Origin: Microcaldota archaeon
GTDB taxonomy: Archaea; Micrarchaeota; Micrarchaeia; Norongarragalinales; UBA8480
DNA: 9,581 nt
Direction of reading: 5' to 3'
Assembly: GCA_023246885.1 (NCBI GenBank)
Contig: JAHFHN010000019.1
Coordinates: 1-9,581, forward strand
Position 1 is the stretch's first letter; each line of letters opens with the position of its first letter. The notes beneath the pieces are model-generated. The model did not search any database. It had not been told where the DNA came from and saw nothing but the letters and a program-made list of their open reading frames with translations. The translations under genes and the position numbers were made by a program. This document shows positions 1 to 6,061 of this stretch, piece by piece.

Positions 1-357
1 ACAATGCGCTATGTGATTGACAGGGCAAAAGCTTTGGAAGTAATCGCAAATGGTCTTGCAAGGGGCGGTAAAGCTATTCTCCATGTGCCGGGCTATTTTC
101 TTGGAAAACACGAGAGACATGTAAAAGATTATCTTGAAAGAAACGGAATTAAATTTAGAAAAAAAAGGGCGCGCACGGTAATAGGGTGGCCTAAAGAAAT
201 AGGGTTAGCTCTTGGAAGGGGTAAAACAACAATTGACGGAAATTACTTTCTTGTACTAGAGCGCAATTCTGATACTAAAGTTGATCTAAGCCGCTTTTAT
301 AAAATTAGAACAAAGGACTACTGGCAAAACCCATCGGCAAGTTATAAGAGAGGTTAA
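1..357 (+). CDS. C-terminal part of a possible class I methyltransferase (5' end outside window)
   Basis: The frame is already open at base 1, so the ATG at 4 is probably internal and this is the tail of a longer gene. The 117 residues from that ATG look like the second half of a Rossmann-fold SAM-dependent methyltransferase. A helix ending in ARGGKAILHVPG (about residues 19-30) resembles the usual 'L-pGG-l-l' strand 5 segment, and a later pair of likely strands (RKKRARTVI near 52-60 and GNYFLVLER near 79-87) resembles the strand 6/7 hairpin. The SAM-binding glycine loop would lie upstream and cannot be checked. The C-terminal 30 residues are basic and polar. It could equally be an unrelated alpha/beta protein. 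The gene ends with TAA, and 80 non-coding bases with a new promoter follow, so it is probably not in the next transcript. Confidence 0.5.
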   Translation, partial: TMRYVIDRAKALEVIANGLARGGKAILHVPGYFLGKHERHVKDYLERNGIKFRKKRARTVIGWPKEIGLALGRGKTTIDGNYFLVLERNSDTKVDLSRFYKIRTKDYWQNPSASYKRG

Positions 358-394
358 ATCAGTTCCACCTCATAAAAAAATAGTTCAAGCAAAG

Positions 395-404
395 TTAATA
401 TATG
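395..404 (+). promoter_or_regulatory. Candidate TATA box for the wHTH-hydrolase unit
   Basis: The bases TTAATATATG follow a purine-rich stretch (AGCAAAG) that could act as a BRE. About 30 bases downstream is a predicted start near 425, giving a very short leader before the ATG at 438. This is inferred from sequence only. Confidence 0.45.
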
Positions 405-405
405 T

Positions 406-431
406 TGAACGTTCATTTTAGTAAACGTTGA
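406..431. promoter_or_regulatory. Two tandem palindromic operator-like sites
   Basis: TGAACGTTCA at 406-415 is a perfect 10-base palindrome. A near copy, TAAACGTTGA, lies at 422-431, exactly 16 bases further on, with the same AACGTT core. They sit between the candidate TATA box and the regulator's start codon, overlapping the predicted transcription start. That position suits autorepression by the winged-helix protein encoded immediately downstream. The binding partner is inferred. Confidence 0.45.
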
Positions 432-437
432 GCGAAT

Positions 438-761
438 ATGAAAGATGAATCTGTGCTTGTGGAGCATTTTGGCAGGACACCAGTTATCCTAGTTGTAGAT
501 TTTTTGTTGGAGAACAGGCTGTTTGATTATTCAAAACAGCAAATCGCAGAGGGAAGCGGAATTGGCCGAGTTACACTTTTCAACAACTGGAATAAAATAG
601 AAAAGCTCGGCATAGTGAAAGAAACGCGTAGGTTTGGCAAAACAAAACTGTACAAATTGGACGAAGCTAATCCAGTTGTGAAAAAATTAATTGAACTGGA
701 ACTTTTACTTGGAGAAAGTGCTGGTGAAAAACACGAGATAAAAACTAAAGTTACTCGTTAA
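438..761 (+). CDS. Winged helix-turn-helix transcriptional regulator
   Basis: This 107-residue protein has the layout of small archaeal one-domain DNA-binding regulators. A first helix spans about residues 15-27. The helix-turn-helix follows, with SKQQIAEGSG at 32-41 and the likely recognition helix around 43-57. A basic wing (KETRRFGKTKLYKL, 61-74) comes next, and a terminal amphipathic helix (NPVVKKLIELELLL, 78-91) probably dimerises. No ligand-binding domain or metal-binding cluster is visible. Tandem AACGTT-core palindromes directly upstream suggest it binds its own promoter. The alpha/beta hydrolase starts 16 bases after its stop, so the two are likely one transcript and the hydrolase may be the regulated function. 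The ATG at 438 is chosen because the first helix follows it and the promoter leaves little room upstream. The fold is well supported; the regulatory target is not. Confidence 0.8.
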   Translation: MKDESVLVEHFGRTPVILVVDFLLENRLFDYSKQQIAEGSGIGRVTLFNNWNKIEKLGIVKETRRFGKTKLYKLDEANPVVKKLIELELLLGESAGEKHEIKTKVTR

Positions 762-777
762 AAAAATGTGAACTAAA

Positions 778-1536
778 ATGCAAGAGAAAAAAGTTTTTGT
801 TTTAAATAAACAAGGCGAGAAGTTAGCTGGAATTGAAGCTTTACCTAACACAAACAATGGCAAATTTCCAGCAGTTATTTTAGTTCATGGAATTGGCGTG
901 AACAAAGACGAGTACGGAATGTTTGTGAACCTGCAAAAAAAGTTAACAGACCAAGACATTGCAGTTTATCGTTTTGACTTTTCAGGTTGTGGAGAAAGCG
1001 AAGGAGATATCTTAGATACTACTCTGACAAAATTAAGAGGGGACTTAGAAAAAATCTTGGAATTCGTTAGAGAACAAAAAAACGTGGATAGAAAACAAAT
1101 TGGCATTTTAGCACAGTCATTTGGCACATCGTGCACCGTAGCATTAAAACCAGGAGTAAAATGTATCGTGTTAATGGGATCGGTTGCACAGCCAGAAAAA
1201 TCTTTAGCAAAGTATTTTGGAGAAAATTATAACCCAACCGGGATTTCGACAAAAGAAAAATCTTCTGGAGTTACATTAAAAGTAAAACCAGAGTTCTGGA
1301 AAGATTTGAAAAAATACAATTTAGTAGAGAACATAAGTAAAATTCACTGCCCGATTCTATTACTACATGGCTCTGCGGATAAAAAAATCTCACCTTCAGA
1401 AACAGAAACGTTTTTTGAAAAAGCAAATGAACCAAAAGAAAAAATAATTATCGAAGGAGCAAGCCACGGCATGGAACCGCATAGGGATAAAATGTATCAA
1501 ATCGTCACAGTATGGTTTTCGAGGCACTTAAGCTAA
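778..1536 (+). CDS. Alpha/beta hydrolase, probable serine esterase or peptidase-like
   Basis: The 252-residue protein is a complete alpha/beta-hydrolase. The HG oxyanion-hole motif lies at 37-38 (LVHGIG), the conserved FDFSGCGESEG segment at 66-76, the nucleophile elbow AQSFG around Ser114, the acid in HGSAD at Asp201, and the catalytic histidine in ASHGM at His230. This order and spacing match small bacterial and archaeal hydrolases annotated as esterases, lipases or acylaminoacyl peptidase-like proteins. No signal peptide is seen, so it is likely cytosolic. The substrate cannot be told from sequence. A short lid is suggested by the region around 140-180. It is probably co-transcribed with the regulator 16 bases upstream. 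Its last 9 bases overlap the 3' end of rad50 on the opposite strand, so the two transcripts must be antisense at their ends. Confidence 0.9.
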   Translation: MQEKKVFVLNKQGEKLAGIEALPNTNNGKFPAVILVHGIGVNKDEYGMFVNLQKKLTDQDIAVYRFDFSGCGESEGDILDTTLTKLRGDLEKILEFVREQKNVDRKQIGILAQSFGTSCTVALKPGVKCIVLMGSVAQPEKSLAKYFGENYNPTGISTKEKSSGVTLKVKPEFWKDLKKYNLVENISKIHCPILLLHGSADKKISPSETETFFEKANEPKEKIIIEGASHGMEPHRDKMYQIVTVWFSRHLS

Positions 1537-4152
1537 CGTTTCCACTAACGTTGCTTCTCCTAGGTCTTTGTTTCTGTTGAAGAAGTGCACTGCTCCGCTT
1601 GCGCCTTCTTTTAGTGCCTCGTCGTGAGTTACTACGAAAGTTTGTCTTACGATTGTCGGTAGAGAATCATGCAAAGCCCTTGCTAGTAGGTTAACGCCTT
1701 GCGCGTCTAGGTTATGCGTTGGCTCATCTAAAACCAGCCACGATAAGTTGGGCACAAGTATCATTGCAAGTGAAACGCGCAGGGAAAGGGCAGCACAAGT
1801 TTTTTCTCCCCCGCTACATTGTTCAATTGGCTTCCAGCCATCCATAGAAAGCACTTCAAGTGCATAATCATCTTCAGTTGGTAACACCCTACACGACGAA
1901 TAATCTTTATACGGGTAGACGTTTTGCCACACTTCGTGCATTGCTTGGTTCACTGCGCTTATAAGCTCACTGCGTAATTCAGCTTGAGTTTCCAATAAGC
2001 TATTTTGAAAAATTGTAGAATCATGTATTCCTTTATCCAATTCGCTGCAATTCTTTTTTATTTGTACTAATTTTCCGTATTGTGCGTCTAATTTTGCAAC
2101 TAACTCAGTTTTTTCTTTTGCTTCAGTTGAAATGTGGCCAAGTGACGTGCGGATTGATTCAAGTTTTGAAAACAAATTAGAATGTGCAGCGCGTAGCGTT
2201 ACAAGTTCACCTTCTTGAAACTGTAAATTAGACAATTTAGCAGTTAATTCTTTTGATTTTTTATGAAGTAATTCAGTTTTTTCAAATAATTCAAATGCTT
2301 TTAATGCAGATCGAGTTTCTTCAAGCTTTAACTCTAGTTTTTGCTTTTCTTCAAATGAACTGAGGGCAAGTTGCTTTTTCGCTATTTCATTTCCAAAAAT
2401 CGCTATTTCTTTTCTAACCCCTTCAAGTTTTTCTAAACTCTTTTCAGACTGGGCTAAATTTTGTTTGGTTGACTCGAGCTTATCCGCTTTTACGCGCAAT
2501 GCATCAACACGCTCTTTGCTTACAGTAGAAAGTGTGCGAACAGCTTCAAGTTCTTGTTGTGCATTGGTTAATTCGGTTTGAACTGCATTGCTCTTGGTTT
2601 GTAATTCTGTGATTTTAGCTTCAATTGGAAGAGATTCAACCCACTTCGCGCGCATTGAATCAAATTTAATCGACTCGCGTTGAAATGACGCTAATTTTTC
2701 AACTGCAACGGCGTATTCCGCTTTTTCATTTTGTAGTGCATTTGTCTTTTGGTGAATTAGCGATTCTTTTTTTTCGCTTGTAATTGCTTGGTCGCAAGTT
2801 GGACAAGAAGCGTATTCGCGTTGAAGTAAGAAAAGCGATTTTTCTAGTGTAGCTGCAACTTCTAGTTTTGTTGCAACTAAACGTTCAAACTGCGTAACTC
2901 CTTGGCGACATTGGCTTATTTTTTCTTCAAGTTGTTCAAGTGAAGCAAAATTCTTTTTAATTTCTTCAACTGGCAATAAAAGTTGGCGTGACTTTAACAG
3001 CTCCATTTCAATTTGTTTGATTTCAGATTCGAGGTTTTTCAACTGTACAGATATAGCGCTTTCTTTTTTGCCTAGTTCAATGAATTCTTGCAATGCTAGT
3101 TGAAACTCTGACGATATACGTGACAAATCGACTATTTCTGTTTTAAGTTTTTCTGGTGGAAACTGTTCGATTACGTTTAGTAAAGCTTTGGCTTCTCCTT
3201 CAAAACGTTGGGCAGAAGAGGATAATTCAGTGACTTGGTGTTCTAAGTCGAACCGCTCTTGTAAAGCGCGGGCGCATTGCTCTAGAAGCGAAGTGCATTG
3301 TTCGCGCGTAAGTGAAGCAAGCGAGGCCGGCATAACTGAAACGGCACTAGTGTGAAGTGAATTTGCTTCGGCATTAGCAGTTACAAGCTGCATTTTGAGC
3401 TCTTCGTTTATTTTTTTCAATTCTTCTAGTGACTCAAGGTTCTTTTTAACTAGTTCAAATTCGTTTGTTAAAACGAATAAGTTTTTTTCTAGCTCGTTTT
3501 TATTGTTAATTGCAATTGAAAGCGACGAACGCAACATGGTTATTTCAGTTTCAAGTGCTGGTGCGTTTACGCTGTTGAGAAAGTTTTCTAAACTAGTTTT
3601 TTCAACTTTTAGTTTTGAAATCATCGAAGTGCAATTTTGACGCACGGTTTCAAACAGCGAGATGCCAAGTAATTCGTCTATTTGGATTTTGCGTTGGCCT
3701 CGTTGTAAAGTTAAAAAGTAGTCTAGTTTGTTTTGTTCGCCGTAAATCACTCGAGTAAATACATCGTAGTCGACTTTCAATATGCGGGAAACCGCTTCAG
3801 TTGTTCGAATCGGCTGGGGGCCCTCGATTAATGCACCTTCACAGCGTAGAAATGCTTCGGTTCCTTTTGGGTTAACTAGCCGCGTAACTAAGTACGTTTT
3901 GTTGTTTGCGGTGAATTCGACTTCAACTAATGCGTTTGTCTTTTTGGTTGGCCTGGACATTACTACTTCTAGTAATGAAACTTGTCTGCTTTTGAGAGAT
4001 GGAAAGGATCCAAAAAAAGCAAAGCAAATGGCATCAAGACAACTTGTTTTGCCTGAGCCCATTGAGCCGATTAGCAAATTAGTGCCTGGGGAAAAGCGGA
4101 GCTCGGTGTTCTCGTGGCTCTTCCAATTCACCAACCGCAAACGCGTAATCAT
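1528..4152 (-). CDS. rad50: DNA double-strand break repair ATPase Rad50
   Basis: Rad50 is the SMC-like ATPase that works with Mre11 to tether and process DNA ends. All family parts are visible in the 874 residues: Walker A GSMGSGKT (29-36), a Q-loop glutamine in YGEQNK (Gln140), and long heptad-rich coiled coils from about 165 to 440 and 460 to 720. A CPTC zinc hook sits at the apex (450-453). The ABC signature CSGGEK (779-784), Walker B LVLDEP (806-811), D-loop NLD (814-816) and switch histidine in VTHDE (His843) follow. The length is close to that of the Pyrococcus enzyme, and nothing seems lost. In many archaea mre11, rad50, herA and nurA form one operon. Here rad50 has no mre11 or nurA beside it, and herA is about 4.5 kb away. 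It may be read from the EF-1beta operon 60 bases upstream or from its own promoter. The start is supported by the canonical N-terminal strand ITRLRLVNW. Confidence 0.96.
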   Translation of the reverse strand: MITRLRLVNWKSHENTELRFSPGTNLLIGSMGSGKTSCLDAICFAFFGSFPSLKSRQVSLLEVVMSRPTKKTNALVEVEFTANNKTYLVTRLVNPKGTEAFLRCEGALIEGPQPIRTTEAVSRILKVDYDVFTRVIYGEQNKLDYFLTLQRGQRKIQIDELLGISLFETVRQNCTSMISKLKVEKTSLENFLNSVNAPALETEITMLRSSLSIAINNKNELEKNLFVLTNEFELVKKNLESLEELKKINEELKMQLVTANAEANSLHTSAVSVMPASLASLTREQCTSLLEQCARALQERFDLEHQVTELSSSAQRFEGEAKALLNVIEQFPPEKLKTEIVDLSRISSEFQLALQEFIELGKKESAISVQLKNLESEIKQIEMELLKSRQLLLPVEEIKKNFASLEQLEEKISQCRQGVTQFERLVATKLEVAATLEKSLFLLQREYASCPTCDQAITSEKKESLIHQKTNALQNEKAEYAVAVEKLASFQRESIKFDSMRAKWVESLPIEAKITELQTKSNAVQTELTNAQQELEAVRTLSTVSKERVDALRVKADKLESTKQNLAQSEKSLEKLEGVRKEIAIFGNEIAKKQLALSSFEEKQKLELKLEETRSALKAFELFEKTELLHKKSKELTAKLSNLQFQEGELVTLRAAHSNLFSKLESIRTSLGHISTEAKEKTELVAKLDAQYGKLVQIKKNCSELDKGIHDSTIFQNSLLETQAELRSELISAVNQAMHEVWQNVYPYKDYSSCRVLPTEDDYALEVLSMDGWKPIEQCSGGEKTCAALSLRVSLAMILVPNLSWLVLDEPTHNLDAQGVNLLARALHDSLPTIVRQTFVVTHDEALKEGASGAVHFFNRNKDLGEATLVETLA

Positions 4153-4178
4153 TTAAAAAAATAAGGAAAAGAAAATGG

Positions 4179-4198
4179 CTTAAAGATATGCGTATCTT
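4179..4198 (-). promoter_or_regulatory. Hairpin and TATA-like element between EF-1beta and rad50
   Basis: The 60-base gap holds a perfect 6-bp inverted repeat (AAGATA at 4183-4188, TATCTT at 4193-4198, loop of four). Read on the minus strand, T-rich runs follow it, which suits a weak terminator for the upstream operon. Overlapping it, TTTAAG (minus strand, 4184-4179) lies about 30 bases before the rad50 ATG and could be a TATA-like box for a nearly leaderless rad50 message. Either reading is tentative. Confidence 0.3.
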
Positions 4199-4212
4199 CT
4201 TCTTGAATCTGA

Positions 4213-4458
4213 CTAAATTAGTCCTACTTCTTCTACGTTTACTTCGCCTACGCCTGGCACTTGGCTTACAACTGATTCAAAGTCAACAGCGTCTTTATCT
4301 TCGCACACGTAGGAAATCTTGATTATTTTGGAGCCAAAAACGTAGTCTTCAATTTTGCCAGTATTATAGCCGCTTACTTGTTTTAGTTTTTCAAGTAATT
4401 CGTTTAAATCTTGGCCTTCTTCGCTTGAGACTCTTAATAAAGTTAGTACTTTTCCCAT
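4213..4458 (-). CDS. Translation elongation factor 1-beta (aEF-1beta)
   Basis: The 81-residue protein matches the archaeal guanine-nucleotide exchange factor that recycles aEF-1A from its GDP to its GTP form during protein synthesis. It has the family's compact ferredoxin-like layout: an opening strand GKVLTLLRV, a helix DLNELLEKLKQ (17-27), the characteristic region EDYVFGSKIIKISYVCEDKD (37-56), a second helix, and a closing strand ending PGVGEVNVEEVGLI. It is slightly shorter than the usual 85-92 residues, mainly in the loop after the first helix. It is the third gene of a minus-strand operon, starting 7 bases after the FAD synthase-like stop. The order Zn-ribbon protein then EF-1beta is familiar from other archaea, with the nucleotidyltransferase inserted here. 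Confidence 0.88.
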   Translation of the reverse strand: MGKVLTLLRVSSEEGQDLNELLEKLKQVSGYNTGKIEDYVFGSKIIKISYVCEDKDAVDFESVVSQVPGVGEVNVEEVGLI

Positions 4459-4465
4459 TTGGTTA

Positions 4466-4894
4466 TCAAACTCCGTAGAATTTTTTTAAACTTGAACTTT
4501 TGTGTTTATCGTGTTGAAATGGCTTTAAACGAATGATTTCGGTTTTCGTTAGGCCGATTGCATTGAGTTTTTGCCTTATGTCTGTTTCGGACATTACTTG
4601 TTGGTCGTAGCCAAGGGCAATGACGTCCGGTTTATAGGCGCGTACTGGCGCAAAAAAATCTGTTTCATCGCCTATTACTGCTTCGTCTACTGTTTTGAGT
4701 GATTCAACTAGTTGCTTGCGTTCCACTTGAGAGAAAAAGGGGAGTTTACCTTTTATTTTCTCAACACTGGAATCCCTGCTTATTACTACGACGAGCTTGT
4801 CGCCTAGTGCTTTAGCTTGTTGAAAAGTATAAACGTGCCCTAAGTGTAGAAAGTCAAATGTGCCAAATACCATTACGAGTTTTGGTTTACTCAT
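4466..4894 (-). CDS. ribL: FAD synthase-like cytidylyltransferase-family nucleotidyltransferase (RibL-type)
   Basis: Archaeal RibL transfers AMP from ATP to FMN to make FAD. The 142-residue protein has the family's GTFDFLHLGH motif (11-20, HxGH at 17-20). Downstream are the RibL-like ISRDSSVEKIKGK (38-50), a conserved arginine near 59, LVESLKTVDEAVIGDETDFF (62-81) and PDVIALGYDQ (89-98). An SSSLKK segment (near 134) sits where the family's second nucleotide-binding motif is expected. A longer reading frame opens 9 codons earlier. The ATG at 4894 is preferred because it overlaps the upstream Zn-ribbon stop as ATGA and begins just before the first strand. No cysteine appears in the protein, whereas I recall C-terminal cysteines of functional importance in the methanogen enzyme. 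A related cytidylyltransferase with another substrate is the main alternative. Confidence 0.82.
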   Translation of the reverse strand: MSKPKLVMVFGTFDFLHLGHVYTFQQAKALGDKLVVVISRDSSVEKIKGKLPFFSQVERKQLVESLKTVDEAVIGDETDFFAPVRAYKPDVIALGYDQQVMSETDIRQKLNAIGLTKTEIIRLKPFQHDKHKSSSLKKFYGV

Positions 4895-5046
4895 GGACCT
4901 GAAAAGCCGCAAGATGCACAAACGTACTTGTTTTCATTAGCCCGGCAAGGAGCACAGCGAATGATTTTCGCTTGGCATTCTTTATTTGGGCAGTTTAAAA
5001 CCGCATATTTGTCTGTTTCGCGTCCACAAGTCATGCAAATAGTCAT
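4891..5046 (-). CDS. Small Zn-ribbon microprotein, COG2888 type (HVO_2753-like)
   Basis: This 51-residue gene is easily missed by length cut-offs. It reads MTICMTCGRE at the start and ends YVCASCGFSGP. It holds four cysteine pairs: Cys4/Cys7, Cys19/Cys24, Cys31/Cys34 and Cys43/Cys46, enough for two zinc sites. This is the pattern of the archaeal Zn-ribbon family annotated as predicted RNA-binding proteins acting in translation, to which the Haloferax zinc-finger microprotein HVO_2753 belongs. Its stop TGA overlaps the next gene's ATG (ATGA), so translation is probably coupled. It is the first gene of an operon leading to the FAD synthase-like gene and EF-1beta, which fits a translation-linked role. 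A GAGGT Shine-Dalgarno-like site lies about 14 bases before the start, rather far. The exact function is not known to me. Confidence 0.85.
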   Translation of the reverse strand: MTICMTCGRETDKYAVLNCPNKECQAKIIRCAPCRANENKYVCASCGFSGP

Positions 5047-5085
5047 AAATTAATTTTCAAACCTCTAATTCATCAATTGCCAAAA

Positions 5086-5100
5086 AGCGCACATAGCGCT
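5086..5100 (-). other. Small inverted repeat in the leader of the Zn-ribbon operon
   Basis: AGCGC at 5086-5090 and GCGCT at 5096-5100 are perfect complementary arms around a five-base loop. The repeat lies between the candidate TATA box at 5133-5140 and the Zn-ribbon start, so it would be in the 5' leader of the operon message, where it could be a regulatory hairpin or a dyad operator. Its short stem leaves chance as a serious option. Confidence 0.3.
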
Positions 5101-5132
5101 AGTTAAAAGCAGAGAAGTAGGGACAAAAGAAG

Positions 5133-5140
5133 CTTTTATA
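5133..5140 (-). promoter_or_regulatory. TATA box for the Zn-ribbon / FAD synthase / EF-1beta operon
   Basis: On the minus strand the sequence reads GGAAATGTATAAAAGCTT, a strong archaeal TATA box (TATAAAAG) with an A-rich BRE-like stretch before it. Transcription would start around 5110, giving a leader of roughly 60 bases before the Zn-ribbon ATG at 5046. On the plus strand it is too far from the tRNA to be that gene's main promoter. Confidence 0.6.
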
Positions 5141-5165
5141 CATTTCCAATCACAATAAATAACGC

Positions 5166-5175
5166 GCCACGTGGC
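5166..5175. other. Perfect 10-base palindrome upstream of tRNA-Arg
   Basis: GCCACGTGGC is its own reverse complement and is GC-rich in an AT-rich intergenic region. It lies between the divergent promoters of the Zn-ribbon operon and the tRNA, 38 bases before the tRNA 5' end. It might be an operator, but no function can be assigned. Confidence 0.3.
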
Positions 5176-5183
5176 TAACGTAC

Positions 5184-5190
5184 TAAAAAC
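5184..5190 (+). promoter_or_regulatory. Weak candidate TATA box for tRNA-Arg
   Basis: CTAAAAA lies about 28 bases before the first base of the mature tRNA, the usual distance for an archaeal tRNA promoter. The match to a TATA consensus is weak; position is the main argument. Confidence 0.3.
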
Positions 5191-5213
5191 ACAGTACCGA
5201 AAGACATCTTTTT

Positions 5214-5326
5214 GGGGCTATAGTATAACCTGGATAGAACATTAGCTTGCGGAACATCCCGCGGTCACACGACTGCAAGATGAGTGTAGACAGCTAAGGA
5301 TCGGGGTTCAAATCCCCGTAGCCCCG
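5214..5326 (+). tRNA. tRNA-Arg (anticodon GCG) with a 39-nt intron
   Basis: The exons 5214-5252 and 5292-5326 fold into a 74-nt tRNA. The acceptor stem GGGGCTA pairs with TAGCCCC, with discriminator G73 and no encoded CCA. The D arm contains CCTGGATA, giving A20, and its stem has one A-A mismatch (positions 12-23). The anticodon stem is TTAGC/GCTAA with loop TTGCGGA, and the T arm is CGGGG/CCCCG with loop TTCAAAT. Bases 34-36 (5249-5251) are GCG, which reads CGC and CGU arginine codons. A20 and G73 are features I associate with archaeal tRNA-Arg, which supports the assignment. The intron sits at the canonical 37/38 site. An SDR gene starts 38 bases after the 3' end. Confidence 0.88.
5253..5291 (+). 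other. BHB tRNA intron in tRNA-Arg
   Basis: Folding around the junctions gives the archaeal splicing motif. Exon bases TTGC (5247-5250) pair with intron bases GTAG (5286-5289) as a 4-bp central helix with two G-U pairs. Three-base bulges follow: GG^A on the 5' side and AC^A on the 3' side. The inner helix pairs ACAT (5254-5257) with GTGT (5284-5287 region), so one end of the helices competes by a base or two. Cutting between the second and third bulge bases yields the 37/38 junction. The 39-nt intron also holds CCGC, which can pair with the anticodon-side GCGG. It is too short for a homing endonuclease. The wobble pairs make this a relaxed BHB. Confidence 0.75.
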
Positions 5327-5364
5327 TTAAACACAAAAGAAAACGCGAAGACAAATTGATCCAA

Positions 5365-6051
5365 ATGGAACTTAATGGCAAAGTAATTGTAATTACTGGC
5401 GCAAGTAAAGGGCTGGGAGCTGAGCTTTCAAAACTATTTGCCAAAGAAGGAGCCAAACTCGTCATTGGTTCAAGAAATGAAGCGGGATTAAAACAAATAG
5501 CTGAAGCTACTGGCGCAGTTGCGCTTAAAGTCGATGTAGCAAATGAAAAGGAAGTTGAAGCGCTCGGTGATTTGGCGGTTAAAAAATTTGGAGCTATTGA
5601 TATTTGGATTAACAACGCAGGCGTCCGCATACCTCACATGGCAATAGAGGAAAACGACATGACCCGAGTACGGAACATGTTTGAAACTAATGTTTTTGGA
5701 ACTATGAACGGCGCACGAACTGCGTTAAAACATATGAAAAAACAAAAAAATGGCGTCGTAATGAACATATTGTCAACAGCTGCACTTACTGGAAAAGCAA
5801 ACCTTGCCGCTTACTCTGCTAGTAAATTTGCGCTTGTGGGCTTTACACAGTCCATCCGACAAGAAGCCACTCCATTCAACGTAAAAGTAATAGCTGTTTT
5901 TCCTGGCGGAATGCATACTCATTTCTTCGATGAAGAAATACCAGCTGATTTCGACAAATACATGCAACCTTCAATAGTAGCTGAAAAAATAATAGAAAAT
6001 CTAAAACTAGAAACGCCACAAGACGAAATCACAATAAAACGCACTAGCTAA
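5365..6051 (+). CDS. Short-chain dehydrogenase/reductase (classical SDR), copy 1
   Basis: The 228-residue protein is a classical NAD(P)-dependent oxidoreductase. It has the cofactor motif TGASKGLG (11-18), a GSRN turn after strand 2 (Arg37, suggesting NADPH preference), and an acidic pair in KVDV (Asp57). NNAG lies at 83-86, the catalytic asparagine at Asn109 (TNVFG), and the Ser137/Tyr150/Lys154 set in ILSTAAL and YSASK. The substrate-binding C-terminal third is shorter than average, so the substrate cannot be predicted. A TTG nine bases earlier opens the frame, but the ATG at 5365 fits the fold and is preferred. The gene begins 38 bases after tRNA-Arg with no TATA box visible in between, so it may be read from the tRNA promoter. 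It ends 10 bases from a convergent paralogous SDR. Confidence 0.9.
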   Translation: MELNGKVIVITGASKGLGAELSKLFAKEGAKLVIGSRNEAGLKQIAEATGAVALKVDVANEKEVEALGDLAVKKFGAIDIWINNAGVRIPHMAIEENDMTRVRNMFETNVFGTMNGARTALKHMKKQKNGVVMNILSTAALTGKANLAAYSASKFALVGFTQSIRQEATPFNVKVIAVFPGGMHTHFFDEEIPADFDKYMQPSIVAEKIIENLKLETPQDEITIKRTS

Positions 6052-6061
6052 ACTACTGAAA

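Noticed and set aside
395..1536. Toxin-antitoxin module
   Set aside because: The small DNA-binding protein, tandem operators and downstream partner superficially fit, but the partner is a full-length alpha/beta hydrolase with an intact triad and no toxin-family features.
3395..4156. Plus-strand open frames of 81 and 124 codons inside rad50
   Set aside because: They are antisense to conserved Rad50 sequence, with Ser/Phe-rich or patternless translations and no promoter or ribosome-binding site.
5253..5291. Intron-encoded product or mobile intron
   Set aside because: At 39 bases it is far too short for a homing endonuclease, and the BHB geometry explains it.
5265..5630. Minus-strand 121-codon frame across the tRNA and first SDR
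   Set aside because: It runs through the tRNA exon and intron and the SDR cofactor-binding region; its Ser/Ala-rich translation is typical of an antisense shadow.
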